The notes beneath the pieces were generated by a model. That model did no database searches and had not been told where the DNA came from. It was given only the letters and a program-made list of their open reading frames with translations. Below are positions 62,112 to 64,000 of a DNA stretch of 64,000 nucleotides, piece after piece; within the stretch, counting starts at the first letter, position 1; each line of letters begins with the position of its first letter. Position numbers and translations under genes: made by a program. Origin of the DNA: Streptomyces sp. NBC_00414 (GTDB lineage Bacteria; Actinomycetota; Actinomycetes; Streptomycetales; Streptomycetaceae); the NCBI RefSeq assembly GCF_036038375.1, contig NZ_CP107935.1:8246001-8310000 (forward strand), in the 5' to 3' direction.

Positions 62112-63467
62112 GTGGAGCCCGACCTGTTTACCGCCGCAGCCGAGGAACGCCAGGAGAAGGACCCGTCCGGGAGCCCCCTGGCCGTCCGGATGCGCCCGCG
62201 CACCCTCGACGAGGTCGAGGGCCAGCAGCATCTGCTGAAGCCGGGCTCGCCCCTGCGCAGACTCGTCGGCGAGGGCGGCGGCGGCCCGGCCGGACCCTCC
62301 TCGGTGATCCTCTGGGGCCCGCCCGGCACCGGCAAGACGACCCTGGCGTACGTGGTCTCCAAGGCGACGAACAAGCGCTTCGTGGAGCTCTCCGCTATCA
62401 CCGCGGGCGTCAAGGAGGTCCGCGCGGTCATCGAGGGCGCCCGCCGCGCCACCGGGGGCTACGGCAAGGAGACCGTCCTCTTCCTCGACGAGATCCACCG
62501 CTTCAGCAAGGCCCAGCAGGACTCCCTGCTCCCGGCGGTCGAGAACCGCTGGGTGACGCTGATCGCGGCGACCACGGAGAACCCGTACTTCTCGATCATC
62601 TCCCCGCTGCTGTCCCGCTCGCTGCTGCTCACCCTCGAACCGCTCACCGACGACGACCTGCGCGGGCTGCTGCGCCGGGCGCTCACCGACGAGCGCGGCC
62701 TCAAGGGCGCCCTCACCCTCCCCGAGGACAGCGAGGAGCACCTCCTGCGGATCGCCGGCGGTGACGCCCGGCGTGCCCTCACCGCACTGGAGGCCGCCGC
62801 CGGGGCGGCGCTCGACAAGAAGGACGCCGGGATCACCCTCCAGACCCTGGAGGAGACCGTCGACCGGGCCGCGGTGAAGTACGACCGCGACGGCGACCAG
62901 CACTACGACGTGGCCAGCGCCCTGATCAAGTCGATCCGGGGCTCGGACGTCGACGCGGCACTGCACTACCTGGCCCGGATGATCGAGGCCGGCGAGGACC
63001 CCCGGTTCATCGCCCGGCGGCTGATGATCTCCGCCAGCGAGGACATCGGCCTCGCCGATCCGAACGCCCTGCCGACCGCCGTCGCGGCCGCCCAGGCCGT
63101 CGCCATGATCGGCTTCCCCGAGGCCGCGCTCACCCTCAGCCACGCCACCATCGCCCTCGCCCTGGCCCCGAAGTCGAACGCCGCGACGACGGCGATCGGC
63201 GCCGCCATGGAGGACGTCCGCAAGGGCCACGCGGGACCCGTGCCGATGCACCTGCGCGACGGGCACTACAAGGGCGCGGCCAAGCTCGGCCACGCGCAGG
63301 GGTACGTGTATCCGCACGACCTGCCCGAAGGCATCGCCGCCCAGCAGTACGCGCCCGAGGAGCTCAAGGACCGCGAGTACTACACGCCGACCCGGCACGG
63401 CGCCGAGGCGCGCTACGCGGACGCGGTGGAGTGGACGAGGAAGCACCTCGGTCGAGGACGGCCCTGA
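62112..63467 (+). CDS. rarA: Replication-associated recombination ATPase RarA/MgsA
   Basis: The 451-residue AAA+ protein has Walker A WGPPGTGKTTLAY, Walker B VLFLDEIHRFSKAQQ, and sensor and arginine finger areas. The C-terminal MgsA tetramerisation domain carries DVASALIKSIRGSDVDAALHYLARM and DIGLADPNAL. It acts at stalled replication forks. GTG at 62112 is used; conserved MRPRTLDEVEGQQHLL comes at about residue 28. Confidence 0.95.
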   Translation: MEPDLFTAAAEERQEKDPSGSPLAVRMRPRTLDEVEGQQHLLKPGSPLRRLVGEGGGGPAGPSSVILWGPPGTGKTTLAYVVSKATNKRFVELSAITAGVKEVRAVIEGARRATGGYGKETVLFLDEIHRFSKAQQDSLLPAVENRWVTLIAATTENPYFSIISPLLSRSLLLTLEPLTDDDLRGLLRRALTDERGLKGALTLPEDSEEHLLRIAGGDARRALTALEAAAGAALDKKDAGITLQTLEETVDRAAVKYDRDGDQHYDVASALIKSIRGSDVDAALHYLARMIEAGEDPRFIARRLMISASEDIGLADPNALPTAVAAAQAVAMIGFPEAALTLSHATIALALAPKSNAATTAIGAAMEDVRKGHAGPVPMHLRDGHYKGAAKLGHAQGYVYPHDLPEGIAAQQYAPEELKDREYYTPTRHGAEARYADAVEWTRKHLGRGRP

Positions 63468-63474
63468 TCACCTG

Positions 63475-63796
63475 TAGACTCTCCGAAGCGCTGCGTCCCG
63501 TGTCCGGCTCCGGTCGGCACCACCAGAACGGGACATGCAGCCGGAGCCCCCACCCCCGGGTGAGGAATCCAGGAGCGTCGCGCACCGTCGAAGGTGTCGC
63601 GGGCAGCCCATCACCCTCTCGGAATTCTCCGGGAACCGGTCGGTGGGCCACTCGCGTGCTGCACATGTGCCCAGCTCAGGGAGCGGCTGCCCGCCAGGTC
63701 CGTCAGGACCCGAAGGGTTTCCCTGGCTGCGGATGCGACCTCCCCTAACCACTGGTGAAGCCGTATTCACATCAGAAATCACGAGGTGTTTGGTTC
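63475..63796 (+). other. Long 5' leader of rpsD with strong folding potential
   Basis: A TAGACT box (63475-63480) near the rarA end could start transcription about 310 bases before rpsD. The leader folds readily: a 10-bp helix 63599-63608/63685-63694 encloses smaller hairpins, followed by GGTCC-GTCA-GGACC (63697-63710) and AGGG-TTT-CCCT (63714-63724). No ORF here looks real. S4 autoregulates its mRNA in several bacteria, so a regulatory leader is plausible. Confidence 0.45.
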
Positions 63797-64000
63797 ATGA
63801 CGAACCAGTCCCGCCCCAAGGTCAAGAAGTCGCGTGCCCTCGGCATCGCGCTGACCCCGAAGGCCGTCAAGTACTTCGAGGCGCGCCCGTACCCGCCCGG
63901 CGAGCACGGCCGTGGCCGCAAGCAGAACTCGGACTACAAGGTCCGTCTGCTGGAGAAGCAGCGTCTGCGCGCGCAGTACGACGTGTCCGAGCGTCAGCTC
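63797..64000 (+). CDS. rpsD: 30S ribosomal protein S4 (3' end outside window)
   Basis: The first 68 codons are present: MTNQSRPKVKKSRALGIALT, then KYFEARPYPPGEHGRGRKQN and YKVRLLEKQRLRAQYDVSERQL. This matches the cysteine-free actinobacterial form of S4, a primary 16S rRNA binder. GAGGTG lies about ten bases before the ATG. Only the N-terminal part is visible. Confidence 0.96.
   Translation, partial: MTNQSRPKVKKSRALGIALTPKAVKYFEARPYPPGEHGRGRKQNSDYKVRLLEKQRLRAQYDVSERQL

Noticed and set aside
63599..63724. Possible cobalamin riboswitch upstream of rpsD
   Set aside because: Some short words resemble it, but the conserved B12 box and the order of core elements are missing, and the gene is unrelated.

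Overview
The window reads as a chromosomal core segment of a Streptomyces species. The GC content is very high, GTG and TTG starts are frequent, ssgB is present, and the gene order matches the conserved Streptomyces block around ssgB, thrS, relA, hisS and rpsD. Parts of the order (thrS, HIT, pgsA, acyltransferase, pimA, pdxS, pdxT, yebC, ruvCAB, yajC-secDF, apt, relA, hisS) also match mycobacteria. This assignment comes from memory of families and synteny, not from a search.

Layout: 1-4 kb holds the end of a BluB-CobT fusion, a fused siroheme synthase/uroporphyrinogen methyltransferase and a leaderless SpoU-type RNA methyltransferase. 4-8 kb holds a Ser/Thr kinase, two small conserved proteins, an APH-fold phosphotransferase and a zinc-ribbon protein. 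8.0-8.5 kb holds five minus-strand tRNAs (Gly-Cys-Val-Val-Val). 8.6-15.2 kb holds pabB-pabC, a double GNAT protein, a DsbA-like protein, small membrane proteins, a CGNR regulator, ssgB and a PGPGW membrane protein. 15.3-26.2 kb is bounded by two tRNA-Val(CAC) genes. It holds a sugar ABC importer operon ending in a PcRGLX/YetA-like putative rhamnogalacturonan lyase, a giant membrane protein and a SRPBCC protein.

26-32 kb holds a DEDDh exonuclease, an overlapping pair of a DUF4365 nuclease-like protein and an unknown partner, thrS, a potassium channel and a HIT protein. 32-40 kb holds an unknown membrane protein, an EF-G2-like GTPase and the pgsA-acyltransferase-pimA operon for phosphatidylinositol mannosides. 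40-53 kb is dense housekeeping: a LemA-like protein, pdxS, pdxT, yebC, ruvCAB, yajC-secD-secF-apt and relA. 53-64 kb holds a DUF349 protein, a membrane-anchored cyclophilin, an MBL hydrolase, hisS, a four-gene two-component/ABC-2 exporter operon, a VKOR-like protein, rarA and the start of rpsD behind a long leader with strong folding potential.

The non-coding DNA is unusually rich in short repeats. A dispersed intergenic element with the core GGGGCGCGGGGAAC appears at about six sites, sometimes in tandem. A second element (CTCAAACGCCGGACGGGCTG) appears twice. There are also local tandem arrays with 7, 9, 12, 18, 32, 41, 70, 74 and 75 bp units. No IS element, prophage, integrase or CRISPR array was seen. 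The least explained coding loci are the DUF4365 pair and the tRNA-bounded carbohydrate segment.
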